A DNA stretch of 64,000 nucleotides from Microbacterium thalassium (GTDB lineage: Bacteria; Actinomycetota; Actinomycetes; Actinomycetales; Microbacteriaceae): assembly GCF_014208045.1 (NCBI RefSeq), contig NZ_JACHML010000001.1, positions 1,116,001 through 1,180,000 on the forward strand. Direction: 5' to 3'. The stretch's first letter is position 1; every line of letters starts with the position of its first letter. Positions 1 to 7,455 of the stretch are shown piece by piece. The notes beneath the pieces were generated by a model that saw only the letters and a program-made list of their open reading frames with translations, was not told where the DNA came from and did not search any database. The translations under genes were made by a program, and so were the position numbers.

Positions 1-575
1 TCCATCGTGGCTCCGGGCTCGCGTCCGGCACGGATGTCGTCGAGGCACTGCACGAGGTCGTGGACGATCACGAGCAGCGACCACATGTCGACATGAGCGT
101 GGTCGGAGCCGATGACGATCGCGGGACGGCGGTCCTCGGCATCCGCGGGCGGCTCGACGAGCAGCAGGCGGTGGGACGGATGCGAGAACGGGCGGCACTC
201 CGCGTCGAACACGTCGCGCACGACGTCGCGCGTGAGGCGGTCGGCGGGGGCGTCGTGCTCGACCCATTCGCCCTCGGCCATCACGGCGCCGTGCAGGGCG
301 ACGTGCCCGTCCTCCTCCAGCGAGAACACGGTGCGCAGCGTCCCATGGCGCTCGACGACCGCGCGCCAGGCAGCCGCGAGGGCTGCGGGATCGGTGCCCT
401 CGGGCAGCCGGAAGGCGATCGCCATCCACGATCCCGCGCGGTCCCCGCCGCCCACATGGCGGCCCTGATCGAACGACACCGGCAGTCGCGACCCGTCGCG
501 ATCGGCCACGCGCAGGGCATAGCTGCGCACGCGCCCGGGCGGGAGCGTCATGTGGCGGACATTCGTCAATCGCAT
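1..575 (-). CDS. Condensation-domain acyltransferase-like protein, C-terminus beyond window
   Basis: The gene enters from the left edge, so only about 191 N-terminal residues are visible. Residues 157-166 carry an S-D-H-A-H-V-D-M-W-S motif that matches the HHxxxDG core of NRPS condensation domains and PapA/wax-ester-synthase-type acyltransferases: H159 would be the catalytic base and D163 the structural aspartate, while the first His is Asp and the Gly is Met. Flanking text such as W-R-A-V-V-E-R-H-G-T-L-R-T-V-F is typical of this fold. Acyl or peptidyl transfer is the family role; donor and acceptor cannot be guessed. The ATG at 575 was chosen as the most upstream start; the ATG at 551 is an alternative. 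It is divergent from the hydrolase at 639. No adenylation or carrier domain is visible. Confidence 0.7.
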   Translation of the reverse strand, partial: MRLTNVRHMTLPPGRVRSYALRVADRDGSRLPVSFDQGRHVGGGDRAGSWMAIAFRLPEGTDPAALAAAWRAVVERHGTLRTVFSLEEDGHVALHGAVMAEGEWVEHDAPADRLTRDVVRDVFDAECRPFSHPSHRLLLVEPPADAEDRRPAIVIGSDHAHVDMWSLLVIVHDLVQCLDDIRAGREPGATM

Positions 576-638
576 TCGCCGTAGTGTAGGGGGTCTAGGT
601 TTCGCGTTTCGACGTTTTTCCCCAACACCGGAGGTGCC

Positions 639-1481
639 GTGCCCGCAGTCCTGGTCAACGGAGCGGTTCTCGACTTCGAGATCTCGGGGGAGGTCGGTCC
701 TCTCGTCGTACAGCTGCACGGCCTCATGTCGAGTCGTCACCGCGACGCGCACCTGGGTCTGGACCTCGGTCGGGCGCTCAACGGGCACCGCGTGCTGCGC
801 GTCGATGCTCGCGGCCACGGCGGCTCCACGGGAACCGACGACCCCGCACACTACGCGTGGGAGAGGCTCGCCGACGATCTGCTGGCCGTCCTCGACCACG
901 TGGCTCCGGGTGAGACCGTCCACGGCCTCGGGCCCTCGATGGGCACCGGGACGCTGCTGCACGCGGTGCTGCGCGACATCGAGCGGTTCGACAGCCTCAC
1001 GCTCATGCTGCCGCCGACCGCGTGGGGCACCCGGCGTGCGCAGGCGGAGACCTATCTGTCGAACGCCGACCTGATCGAGGCCTCGGGCGTCGCCGCGTTC
1101 GTCGAGCTCGGCAGCACGACGCCGGTGCCGCCGGCTCTCGCCGAGGCGCCGCTGACGGGCCCCGCCGTGCCCGAGGTGCTGCTTCCGACGGTGCTGCGCG
1201 GAGCCGCCACGACCGACCTCCCGCCCCGGGAGCACATCGCGAACATCACGGTGCCGACGCTGATCCTGGCGTGGACGGGAGACCACACGCATCCGCTGCG
1301 CACCGCCACGAAGCTCAACGAGACGCTGCCGCACAGCCGCCTCGTGGTCGCCCGCACCCCCTACGGCGTCATGGCATGGCCGGGGCTGTTCGCCGAGCAC
1401 GTCATCACGGCGGGCGTCGAGAATCCGACGACCGGCGTCATCGAGATTCCGGGAGGACGCCCCGCGACGCGTTCGGCGTAG
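639..1481 (+). CDS. Alpha/beta hydrolase-like protein, catalytic His not evident
   Basis: A protein of 280 residues with the alpha/beta hydrolase layout: an N-terminal beta hairpin, an L-H-G-L oxyanion-type turn near residue 28, a nucleophile elbow G-P-S-M-G near residue 98 and a late W-T-G-D segment that could give the acid. Near the C-terminus, where these enzymes have a G-H step, this protein reads T-P-Y-G-V-M-A-W, so the catalytic histidine appears to be missing. It may be a non-catalytic member or use another residue. The GTG start at 639 follows a GGAGG ribosome-binding site. The 3' end lies 10 nt from the next gene, whose -10 element sits inside this gene's last codons. Substrate unknown. 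Confidence 0.75.
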   Translation: MPAVLVNGAVLDFEISGEVGPLVVQLHGLMSSRHRDAHLGLDLGRALNGHRVLRVDARGHGGSTGTDDPAHYAWERLADDLLAVLDHVAPGETVHGLGPSMGTGTLLHAVLRDIERFDSLTLMLPPTAWGTRRAQAETYLSNADLIEASGVAAFVELGSTTPVPPALAEAPLTGPAVPEVLLPTVLRGAATTDLPPREHIANITVPTLILAWTGDHTHPLRTATKLNETLPHSRLVVARTPYGVMAWPGLFAEHVITAGVENPTTGVIEIPGGRPATRSA

Positions 1482-1484
1482 TCT
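1479..1484 (+). promoter_or_regulatory. Candidate -10 element for a leaderless GNAT transcript
   Basis: TAGTCT lies 7 nt before the ATG at 1492, the spacing expected if transcription begins at or next to the start codon. It overlaps the end of the preceding gene. There is no clear -35. Confidence 0.4.
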
Positions 1485-1491
1485 GGGCGCC

Positions 1492-2211
1492 ATGGCCGAG
1501 CTGACCTCCGAGACGCCGCCGGGCATCAGCATCCGCCCTCTCGAGACCGTCGAGCAGGTCTTCGACGCCTCGGCAGTGCTGGCCGAGGTGTGGGGCGGCG
1601 ATCGGTCGGGCATGCCGCCCAACCTGCTGCGCGCCCTCGCCCACGCCGGCAACTACGCGATGGGCCTCTACACCGACGGCCGCATGATCGGGGCTTCCGT
1701 CGCGTTCTTCGCGGAGCCGTCGGCGCGCTCGATGCACAGCCACATCACCGGGGTTCTGCCGCCGTACCGCAGCAAGGGCCTGGGCCGCGTGCTCAAGCAG
1801 CACCAGCGCGAGTGGGCGCTCGCCCGGCAGGTCGGCCACATCACGTGGACGTTCGACCCCCTCGTCGCCCGCAACGCCCACTTCAACCTGCGGATCCTCG
1901 GGACGCGCGTGACGGAGTACCTCGTCAACCACTACGGCCCGATGGACGACGGCGTGAACCGCGGCGACGAATCCGACCGCATCATGGTCTCGTGGGCGGT
2001 CGCCGCCCGCCCCGTGCCGACGCCGCCGGATGACGACGTGGTCGCGTCGGTCGAAGTCCCCCACGACATCGAGGCGATCAGAGCCGCCAACGGGATGGAG
2101 GCGGCGCTGTGGCGCGTGCGCGTCCGGGACCAGATCGTGGACCACCTCGGCGACGGCCTCGTCATCGGCGGCTTCGACGACGACCGGGGCTACCTGCTCG
2201 TCCGCCCCTGA
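1492..2211 (+). CDS. GNAT-family acyltransferase (COG3375-like)
   Basis: A protein of 239 residues with a GNAT fold: the acetyl-CoA pyrophosphate loop is seen as P-P-Y-R-S-K-G-L-G-R near residues 84-93, followed by the L-K-x-H-Q-R-E-W-A helix typical of the COG3375 group of predicted acyltransferases. Members of that group are often neighbours of MenC/N-acylamino-acid racemase genes, as here (menC starts 431 nt downstream). In Geobacillus a GNAT N-succinyltransferase works with N-succinylamino-acid racemase to turn D- into L-amino acids; by analogy this enzyme could acylate an amino acid for the racemase. That role is inferred from neighbourhood only. The ATG at 1492 is supported by the TAGTCT box 7 nt upstream. 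Confidence 0.8.
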   Translation: MAELTSETPPGISIRPLETVEQVFDASAVLAEVWGGDRSGMPPNLLRALAHAGNYAMGLYTDGRMIGASVAFFAEPSARSMHSHITGVLPPYRSKGLGRVLKQHQREWALARQVGHITWTFDPLVARNAHFNLRILGTRVTEYLVNHYGPMDDGVNRGDESDRIMVSWAVAARPVPTPPDDDVVASVEVPHDIEAIRAANGMEAALWRVRVRDQIVDHLGDGLVIGGFDDDRGYLLVRP

Positions 2212-2257
2212 ACCGCGGATGTCGGTGGCCGGGGTCACCGACGTCGGCGCGCGCTGC

Positions 2258-2306
2258 GTCGGAGAATTCGCTCTCGGATCCGCCGACGTTCGGCGCATTC
2301 TCCGAC
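2258..2306. repeat. Intergenic inverted repeat (hairpin)
   Basis: Arms GTCGGAGAAT (2258-2267) and ATTCTCCGAC (2297-2306) pair perfectly over 10 bp and enclose an inner near-palindrome around 2281-2295. It follows the GNAT gene and may terminate its transcript, although no T-run follows. Confidence 0.5.
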
Positions 2307-2441
2307 CGTCGGACGGGGCGGCGCCCGCGCGCCGGTGTATCAGGCGGGGTCTGCGGAACTCTTCGGGGTCGAGGGGCCGTTCCGCGTCATGGAGCGCGGG
2401 GACGCGCGTCTCACAGACGACGGACCCGAGAGGAGCACGCC

Positions 2442-2591
2442 ATGTCCGCACCCGCAGAGGTTCTCGCCGCACTGATCCATCGCGCGCGCCGGCGCCCGTC
2501 GCCTGCCGCCCGGCGGATGCGGCCGCGCACGGCACGCGCGACCTTCATCCCGCTGCGCACCGAGACGCCCGCCCGCGCCCTCGCCCACTGA
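2442..2591 (+). CDS. Small basic hypothetical protein
   Basis: This 49-codon reading frame starts at an ATG preceded by a strong GAGAGGAG ribosome-binding site 6 nt away, which is the main reason to call it. The product is rich in Arg, Ala and Pro (for example R-A-R-R-R-P near residue 14), with a predicted helix at residues 3-18, and has no recognisable domain. It lies in the 430-bp gap between the GNAT and menC genes, and the menC -10 box follows 40 nt after its stop. High GC makes short frames common here, so the call is tentative. Confidence 0.4.
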   Translation: MSAPAEVLAALIHRARRRPSPAARRMRPRTARATFIPLRTETPARALAH

Positions 2592-2630
2592 GGCGGCCCG
2601 CGCCGCCAGTGGGGCCGACCCGGGCCCGCG

Positions 2631-2636
2631 TACGCT
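2631..2636 (+). promoter_or_regulatory. Candidate -10 element for menC
   Basis: TACGCT ends 6 nt before the ATG at 2643, suggesting a leaderless transcript. No convincing Shine-Dalgarno sequence is present. Confidence 0.45.
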
Positions 2637-2642
2637 GGCCCC

Positions 2643-3776
2643 ATGCCCATCGCCCGACCCGCGGCATCCGTCGCCCTCGAGGGGGTCGAGCTGCGCGTTC
2701 TGCATCTCCCCCTCGTCTCCCCGTTCACCACGTCCTTCGGCACCGAGACCGTCCGCGAGGTGATCGTCGTGCGGGCGCTCACGTCGGAGGGCGACGGCTG
2801 GGGTGAGATCGTCACGCAGGACGCCCCGCTGTACTCGAGCGAGTACACGTACGGTGCGTGGGACGTGGCGCTGCGCTGGCTGATCCCGGCGCTGCTGGAC
2901 CGTCGCACGCTCGCCCCCGAGGACGTCGCGACGGTCTTGGAGCCGTTCAAAGGGCATCGCATGGTCAAGGCCGGGCTCGAGCTCTCCGTGCTCGACGCGG
3001 CGCTGCGGTCCGAGTCGCGCGGCATCGGAGAGTACCTCGGCGCGGAGCGCGACCGCGTCCCCAGCGGCGTCTCGGTCGGCATCCAGCGCGACCCGGCGAC
3101 TCTGGTCGAGGCCGTCGGCGGCTACCTCGACGACGGCTACGTGCGCATCAAGATCAAGATCAAGCCCGGCCGCGACGTCGGCGACACGGCGTCCGTGCGC
3201 GACGCGTTCGGCGCCATCCCGCTGCAGGTCGATGCGAACTCGGCGTACACGCTCGCCGACATCGACACGCTCGCCGAGCTCGACCGGTTCGATCTGCTGC
3301 TGATCGAGCAGCCGCTGCAGGAGGACGACCTCGTCGACCACGCGGCGCTCGCGCGGCACCTGACGACGCCGATGTGCCTCGACGAGTCGATCACGTCGCG
3401 CAAGGCAGCCGCCGATGCGCTCGCGCTGGGCTCGGCATCGGTCATCAACATCAAGGCGGGACGCGTCGGCGGCTATCTCGAGGCGGTCGCGATCCACGAC
3501 CTGTGCCAGAGCGCCGGCATCCCGGTGTGGTGCGGCGGGATGCTCGAGACCGGCATCGGGCGATCGGTCAACGCCGCGCTCGCCGCGCTCCCGGGTTTCA
3601 CGCTGCCCGGCGACATCTCGGCGTCGAACAGGTTCTACACGCGCGACATCGTCACCGAGCCGATCACGCTCGAGGACGGCCACGTCCGCGTGCCGACGGG
3701 GCACGGCATCGGCGTCGAGATCGACCCCATCGCGCTCGAGGACGTCACAGTTGCGCGCGAGGTCCTGCGGCGATAG
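2643..3776 (+). CDS. menC: N-acylamino acid racemase / o-succinylbenzoate synthase family enzyme
   Basis: A member of the enolase superfamily (377 residues). The second-Lys-of-K-x-K base lies in R-I-K-I-K-I-K-P-G near residue 165; the metal ligands are the Asp of V-D-A-N, the Glu of I-E-Q-P-L and the Asp of C-L-D-E-S, and the opposite-face catalytic Lys is in N-I-K-A-G-R-V-G-G. These are the MenC/NSAR subgroup signatures. Known members either dehydrate SHCHC to o-succinylbenzoate for menaquinone or racemise N-acylamino acids. No other men gene is near, whereas a GNAT acyltransferase lies upstream, so the racemase role is plausible; sequence alone does not separate the two. The ATG at 2643 is fixed by the -10 box 6 nt upstream. 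Confidence 0.85.
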   Translation: MPIARPAASVALEGVELRVLHLPLVSPFTTSFGTETVREVIVVRALTSEGDGWGEIVTQDAPLYSSEYTYGAWDVALRWLIPALLDRRTLAPEDVATVLEPFKGHRMVKAGLELSVLDAALRSESRGIGEYLGAERDRVPSGVSVGIQRDPATLVEAVGGYLDDGYVRIKIKIKPGRDVGDTASVRDAFGAIPLQVDANSAYTLADIDTLAELDRFDLLLIEQPLQEDDLVDHAALARHLTTPMCLDESITSRKAAADALALGSASVINIKAGRVGGYLEAVAIHDLCQSAGIPVWCGGMLETGIGRSVNAALAALPGFTLPGDISASNRFYTRDIVTEPITLEDGHVRVPTGHGIGVEIDPIALEDVTVAREVLRR

Positions 3777-3907
3777 CGGGTGCCGCCCCGCTCGCGCCGA
3801 CGAGCACGCGGCGGCCGGATGCGGATGTCCATCCGCCGGACGGAAACCCCGGTGACAACGGGTGCCGGGCAGGGTATCGAAGAAGGCGGACACGAGGAGG
3901 TGCCGCC

Positions 3908-5374
3908 ATGACCATCACCGTCGCACCGGTCGAGGACCGGCTGTTCGCAGGAGGGCGCTGGGTCACCGCGCATTCGGACGCGCGGATCGAGGTGCACAAC
4001 CCGTACTCCGGCGAACTCGTCGGCACGGCGGTCGACGGCGACGCCGACGACGTCGCGACGGCCGTCGCCGCGGCGGGGGAGGCATTCGAGTCCGGCCCGT
4101 GGTCGCGCATGGGCGTCGAGGAGCGCGCGGCGGCGATGGAGCGCCTCGCGGACGAACTCGAGCGGCGGGGCGACCGGATCGCCGACCTCGTGACCGACGA
4201 GATGGGGCAGCCGCGCACGCTGTCCCGGCCGATGAACGGCATCGTGCCGGCCGCGCACCTGCGGTACTTCGCCGGTCTCATCCGCGACTACGCCTTCGAG
4301 CAGGACCGCGCGAACGTCCTCGGTCCCGGCTCGTCGATCATCCGCCGCGAGCCGCTGGGCGTGGCCGGCCTCATCGTGCCGTGGAACTACCCGCAGTCGC
4401 TCCTGACGACCAAGCTCGCCCCGGCCCTCGCGGTCGGCTGCACCGTCGTGATCAAGCCCGCGGGCGAAACGCCGCTCGACGCCCTCATCCTCGCCGAGGC
4501 GGTCGAGGCCGCGGGCATCCCCGACGGCGTCGTCAACATCGTCACCGGCGGCCGCGACACCGGCGACGCGCTCGTGCGACACCCCGGTGTCGACAAGATC
4601 GCGTTCACCGGCTCGACCGCCGCCGGCCGGCAGATCGCGCGCATCGGCGGTGAGCGGCTCGTCCCGGTGACGCTGGAGCTGGGTGGCAAGTCGGCGGCGG
4701 TCATCCTCGACGACGCCGACTTCGACGTCACCCTCGCGACGCTGCGCACGATGTCGTTCATGAATTCGGGGCAGACGTGCTTCCTGCTCTCGCGCGTGCT
4801 CGTGCCGCGCGGCCGGCGCGACGAGTTCGTGGACGGTCTCGTGGACATCGCGCGCTCGTTCCGGCACGGCGATCCTCACCGCGAGGACACCGAGCTCGGA
4901 CCGCTCGTGTCCGAGCGCATCCGGTCCCGCGTGCGGTCGATGGTCGACCGCGCGAAGGCGGAGGGGGCCAGCATCCTCACCGGCGGACGGGACCTGCCGG
5001 GCGAGCAGGGCACGTTCTACGAGCCCACGATCCTCACGGGGGCCTCGCCCGACTCGCAGATCGCACAGGAGGAGGTGTTCGGGCCCGTGGTCACCGTGCT
5101 CGAGCACGACGGCGACGATGAGGCGGTCGCCCTGGCGAACGACTCGACGTACGGGCTCGGCGGCGCGGTGTTCTCACAGGACATCGAGCGTGGGCTGGGG
5201 ATCGCACGCCGCATCCAGACCGGCACGGTCGGGGTCAACGGCTACGCTCCCGACCTCGCGAGCCCCTTCGGCGGGTACAAGGCATCCGGCCTCGGCCGCG
5301 AGCAGGGCCCCGAGGTGTTCGACAACTACGTCGACATCAAGGCCATCAACGCGAGCATCCCGCCGGCGTCGTAG
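3908..5374 (+). CDS. NAD(P)-dependent aldehyde dehydrogenase
   Basis: A complete ALDH-superfamily enzyme of 488 residues that oxidises an aldehyde to its acid. The cofactor region P-W-N-Y-P is near residue 159, the G-S-T-x-x-G nucleotide turn near 236, the general base Glu in L-E-L-G-G-K-S near 258 and the catalytic Cys in S-G-Q-T-C near residue 292. The E-E-V-F-G-P-V and S-P-F-G-G-Y-K motifs close the domain. The ATG is preceded by AGGAGG 7 nt away. It follows menC by 131 bp, so a separate promoter is possible. Substrate is not predictable; it resembles broad betaine-aldehyde/aminoaldehyde-type dehydrogenases. Confidence 0.92.
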   Translation: MTITVAPVEDRLFAGGRWVTAHSDARIEVHNPYSGELVGTAVDGDADDVATAVAAAGEAFESGPWSRMGVEERAAAMERLADELERRGDRIADLVTDEMGQPRTLSRPMNGIVPAAHLRYFAGLIRDYAFEQDRANVLGPGSSIIRREPLGVAGLIVPWNYPQSLLTTKLAPALAVGCTVVIKPAGETPLDALILAEAVEAAGIPDGVVNIVTGGRDTGDALVRHPGVDKIAFTGSTAAGRQIARIGGERLVPVTLELGGKSAAVILDDADFDVTLATLRTMSFMNSGQTCFLLSRVLVPRGRRDEFVDGLVDIARSFRHGDPHREDTELGPLVSERIRSRVRSMVDRAKAEGASILTGGRDLPGEQGTFYEPTILTGASPDSQIAQEEVFGPVVTVLEHDGDDEAVALANDSTYGLGGAVFSQDIERGLGIARRIQTGTVGVNGYAPDLASPFGGYKASGLGREQGPEVFDNYVDIKAINASIPPAS

Positions 5375-5407
5375 GCGCGCGTCGGCCGGGCGGCGCATCA
5401 TGGAGGC

Positions 5408-6187
5408 ATGACCGGTGTGCTGCTGGATCTCGACGGCGTCCTGTACGTGGGCGACGAAGCGGTGCCCGGTGCCGCCGACGCCGTCGCGTGGCTCGCGGCC
5501 GAGCAGATCCCGTTCCGGTACCTGACGAACACCACGTCGCGTCCGCGCGGCGCCATCGTCGACAAGCTCCGTCGGCTCGGCATCGAGGCGGATGCCGACG
5601 ACGTGCTCACCCCCGCCGTCGCCGCATCCGACTGGCTGCGCGAGCGCGGCGTCGGCACCCCGGCCCTGTTCGTGCCCGACGTCACGGCGGCCGAGTTCGC
5701 CGGGCTCGATGCGCTGGATCCCGGGGCCGAGGAGGGTGCGGGCGCGGTCGTCGTCGGCGACCTCGGCCCGTCGTGGGACTTCGCGACGCTCAACCGCGCG
5801 TTCCGGCTGCTCATGAGCGATCCGGCGATACCGCTGATCGCCCTCGGACTGACCCGCTACTGGCGCGCCGAAGACGGTCTGCGGATGGATGCGGGCGGGT
5901 TCGTGCGTGCGTTGGAGTACGCGACCGGTCGCGACGCCGTCGTGCTCGGCAAGCCCGATGCGCGGTTCTACGACGCCGCCGCGGCGGCGCTCGGGGTCGC
6001 TCCCGGCGATGCCGTCATGGTCGGCGACGACGTGCGCACCGACGTCGGCGGCGCCCAGCATGCCGGACTGACCGGCGTGCTGGTGCGGACGGGGAAGTTC
6101 TCGCCGGCGGATCTCGACGGCGACGTCACCCCCGACGCGGTCATCGACTCGATCGCGGACCTGCCGCGGTGGTGGGCGAGCCGCTGA
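5408..6187 (+). CDS. HAD-superfamily IIA hydrolase (LHPP-like)
   Basis: A phosphatase-like protein of 259 residues. Motif I is D-L-D-G-V-L-Y (residues 7-13), motif II is L-T-N-T-T-S near residue 39, motif III Lys lies in V-L-G-K-P-D near residue 180, and motif IV is V-G-D-D-V-R-T-D near residue 203. The cap between residues 60 and 165 is of the class IIA type, as in NagD, pyridoxal phosphatase and LHPP. The D-L-D-G-V-L form with the compact cap fits the LHPP-like subgroup. It is 33 bp downstream of the aldehyde dehydrogenase and may share its transcript. The physiological substrate is unknown. Confidence 0.88.
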   Translation: MTGVLLDLDGVLYVGDEAVPGAADAVAWLAAEQIPFRYLTNTTSRPRGAIVDKLRRLGIEADADDVLTPAVAASDWLRERGVGTPALFVPDVTAAEFAGLDALDPGAEEGAGAVVVGDLGPSWDFATLNRAFRLLMSDPAIPLIALGLTRYWRAEDGLRMDAGGFVRALEYATGRDAVVLGKPDARFYDAAAAALGVAPGDAVMVGDDVRTDVGGAQHAGLTGVLVRTGKFSPADLDGDVTPDAVIDSIADLPRWWASR

Positions 6188-6205
6188 GGGATGCCGCGCG
6201 GACGG

Positions 6206-6853
6206 TCACATGATGTTGCCGACGCCCGGGGTATAGGCCGGCGAGACGACCGACGCGCTGGCGATGAGGGTCGTGCACGTGACCGTGCCGTCGAACCTCG
6301 CGAGGGGAGCCGACACGTCGACCATGGGCGCCTGGACCTTCACCGGGCCGCTCGCGCTGATCTCGATGGTGGCTGCCGTCAGCCGTATCGTGCTGCCGCT
6401 GCCGTGGCTGATGGTCACCTGGTCGTCTTCGAGCACGACGCTGTGCCCCGCGGCCGTCGTCAGCCGGACCGCCGGCGCTGACGCGGCGTCGTCGAACTCG
6501 AGTCGGCTGCCGGATCGGGTCTGCAGGACCCGCACGTCGTTCGCCGGATGCGGCGGCTCGGGCAGGGCGTCGCCGGAACCCCACACGGCGCCGAGGACGA
6601 TCGGGTGGGCGAGGTCGCCGGCCTCGAACGCGATGACCACGTCGCTGCCGACCTCGGGCAGGACCTGAAGCCCCTGACCGTCGTCGGCGTACGGCGAGCA
6701 CCACGGCGCCCACATGCGCACCTCGCGCCCCGGGTCGCCCTGGGGGCGGACGAGCCGCACCTCCACGCGCCCGCTCCCGAGCGGATCGACGTTGTCGGTC
6801 ACCTCCGCCCGGTACACGCCGGGGAGCGTCCGCTGCCTGATCTTCTCGCCCAT
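6206..6853 (-). CDS. Phage baseplate assembly protein V / VgrG-like spike protein, orphan
   Basis: A protein of 215 residues. The N-terminal half (about 10-105) reads like the gp5/VgrG OB-fold: P-G-V-Y-R-A-E-V, G-R-V-E-V-R-L, V-R-M-W-A-P-W-C, V-L-P-E-V-G-S-D-V-V-I-A-F-E-A-G-D and P-I-V-L-G-A-V-W-G. The C-terminal half is a run of short beta strands rich in Thr, Ser and Val, as in the needle part of spike proteins, without a DNA-binding or toxin domain. Such proteins tip contractile tails in phages, R-type particles and type VI or extracellular injection systems. No sheath, tube, baseplate or lysis gene is in the window, so it is isolated here. It is convergent with the HAD gene. The ATG has only a weak ribosome-binding site. 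Confidence 0.75.
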   Translation of the reverse strand: MGEKIRQRTLPGVYRAEVTDNVDPLGSGRVEVRLVRPQGDPGREVRMWAPWCSPYADDGQGLQVLPEVGSDVVIAFEAGDLAHPIVLGAVWGSGDALPEPPHPANDVRVLQTRSGSRLEFDDAASAPAVRLTTAAGHSVVLEDDQVTISHGSGSTIRLTAATIEISASGPVKVQAPMVDVSAPLARFDGTVTCTTLIASASVVSPAYTPGVGNIM

Positions 6854-6864
6854 CGCCGTTCCTC

Positions 6865-6894
6865 CTGCCGCTCGCTGCCGCTCGCTGCCGCTCG
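6865..6894. repeat. Three tandem copies of a 10-bp unit
   Basis: CTGCCGCTCG is repeated exactly three times, followed by a degenerate CTGACG. It lies 12 bp upstream of the spike-like gene's start, where its promoter or leader should be. Confidence 0.75.
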
Positions 6895-7020
6895 CTGACG
6901 CGGGCGCCGTCGGCAGACGCCCGACCGCGCCAGTGTAGGACCCGAGCTCCGAGATCGTGGCGCGGATGCCGGCCTCCCGGGGGTCGAGAGCGCGCGGCCC
7001 CCGGGAGGCCGCTCGCCCTC

Positions 7021-7026
7021 TACGCT
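7021..7026 (+). promoter_or_regulatory. Candidate -10 element
   Basis: TACGCT ends 6 nt before the GTG at 7033, again the leaderless spacing. Confidence 0.4.
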
Positions 7027-7032
7027 GGCCTC

Positions 7033-7404
7033 GTGACCCAGTACCCGCCGCCGCCCTACGGGCCCCCGCCTCCGCCGAGCATGAGCCCCGCCGACGAGAA
7101 GATGTGGGCCACCCTCATCCACCTCGGCGGACTCTTCTTCGGATTCATCGCGCCGCTGATCGGCTACCTCGTGCTGAAGGACCGCGGCCCCTTCGTGCGC
7201 GCCCACACCGCGACGGCGCTGAACTTCCAGCTGACGCTGCTCATCGTGTACGTCGCCGGCTACATCCTCACGTTCGTGATCGTCGGCATCTTCGTGCTGA
7301 TCGCCGCCGGCATCCTGGCGCTGGTCTTCTCGATCATCGCCGCCGTCAAGGCGAACCAGGGGCAGTGGTACCAGTACCCGATGACGATCCGCTTCGTCTC
7401 CTGA
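7033..7404 (+). CDS. DUF4870-type small membrane protein
   Basis: A membrane protein of 123 residues: a Pro/Tyr-rich cytosolic N-terminus (residues 1-20), then hydrophobic helices at about 37-52, 67-85 and 86-105, ending in the W-Y-x-Y-P segment typical of the DUF4870/Tic20-like family. The motif L-K-D-R-G-P-F-V-R-x-H-T-A-x-A-L-N-F in the loop before the second helix is the family hallmark. Function is unknown. The GTG start matches the -10 box 6 nt upstream. It ends in a strong hairpin shared with the convergent MMPL gene. Confidence 0.85.
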   Translation: MTQYPPPPYGPPPPPSMSPADEKMWATLIHLGGLFFGFIAPLIGYLVLKDRGPFVRAHTATALNFQLTLLIVYVAGYILTFVIVGIFVLIAAGILALVFSIIAAVKANQGQWYQYPMTIRFVS

Positions 7405-7413
7405 GACAACGGA

Positions 7414-7447
7414 AGCGGCCCCCGCCTCGATCGAGGCGGGGGCCGCT
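7414..7447. terminator. Bidirectional terminator hairpin
   Basis: A perfect 34-nt palindrome: AGCGGCCCCCGCCTCGA (7414-7430) pairs with 7431-7447. It sits between the converging stops at 7404 and 7456 and can fold in either transcript. No T-run follows, which is usual in high-GC actinobacteria. Confidence 0.85.
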
Positions 7448-7455
7448 GTCATCGG

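Noticed and set aside
3821..3836. GCGGATG-TC-CATCCGC palindrome after menC considered as terminator or operator.
   Set aside because: The loop is only 2 nt and there is no T-run or matching second site; too weak to annotate.
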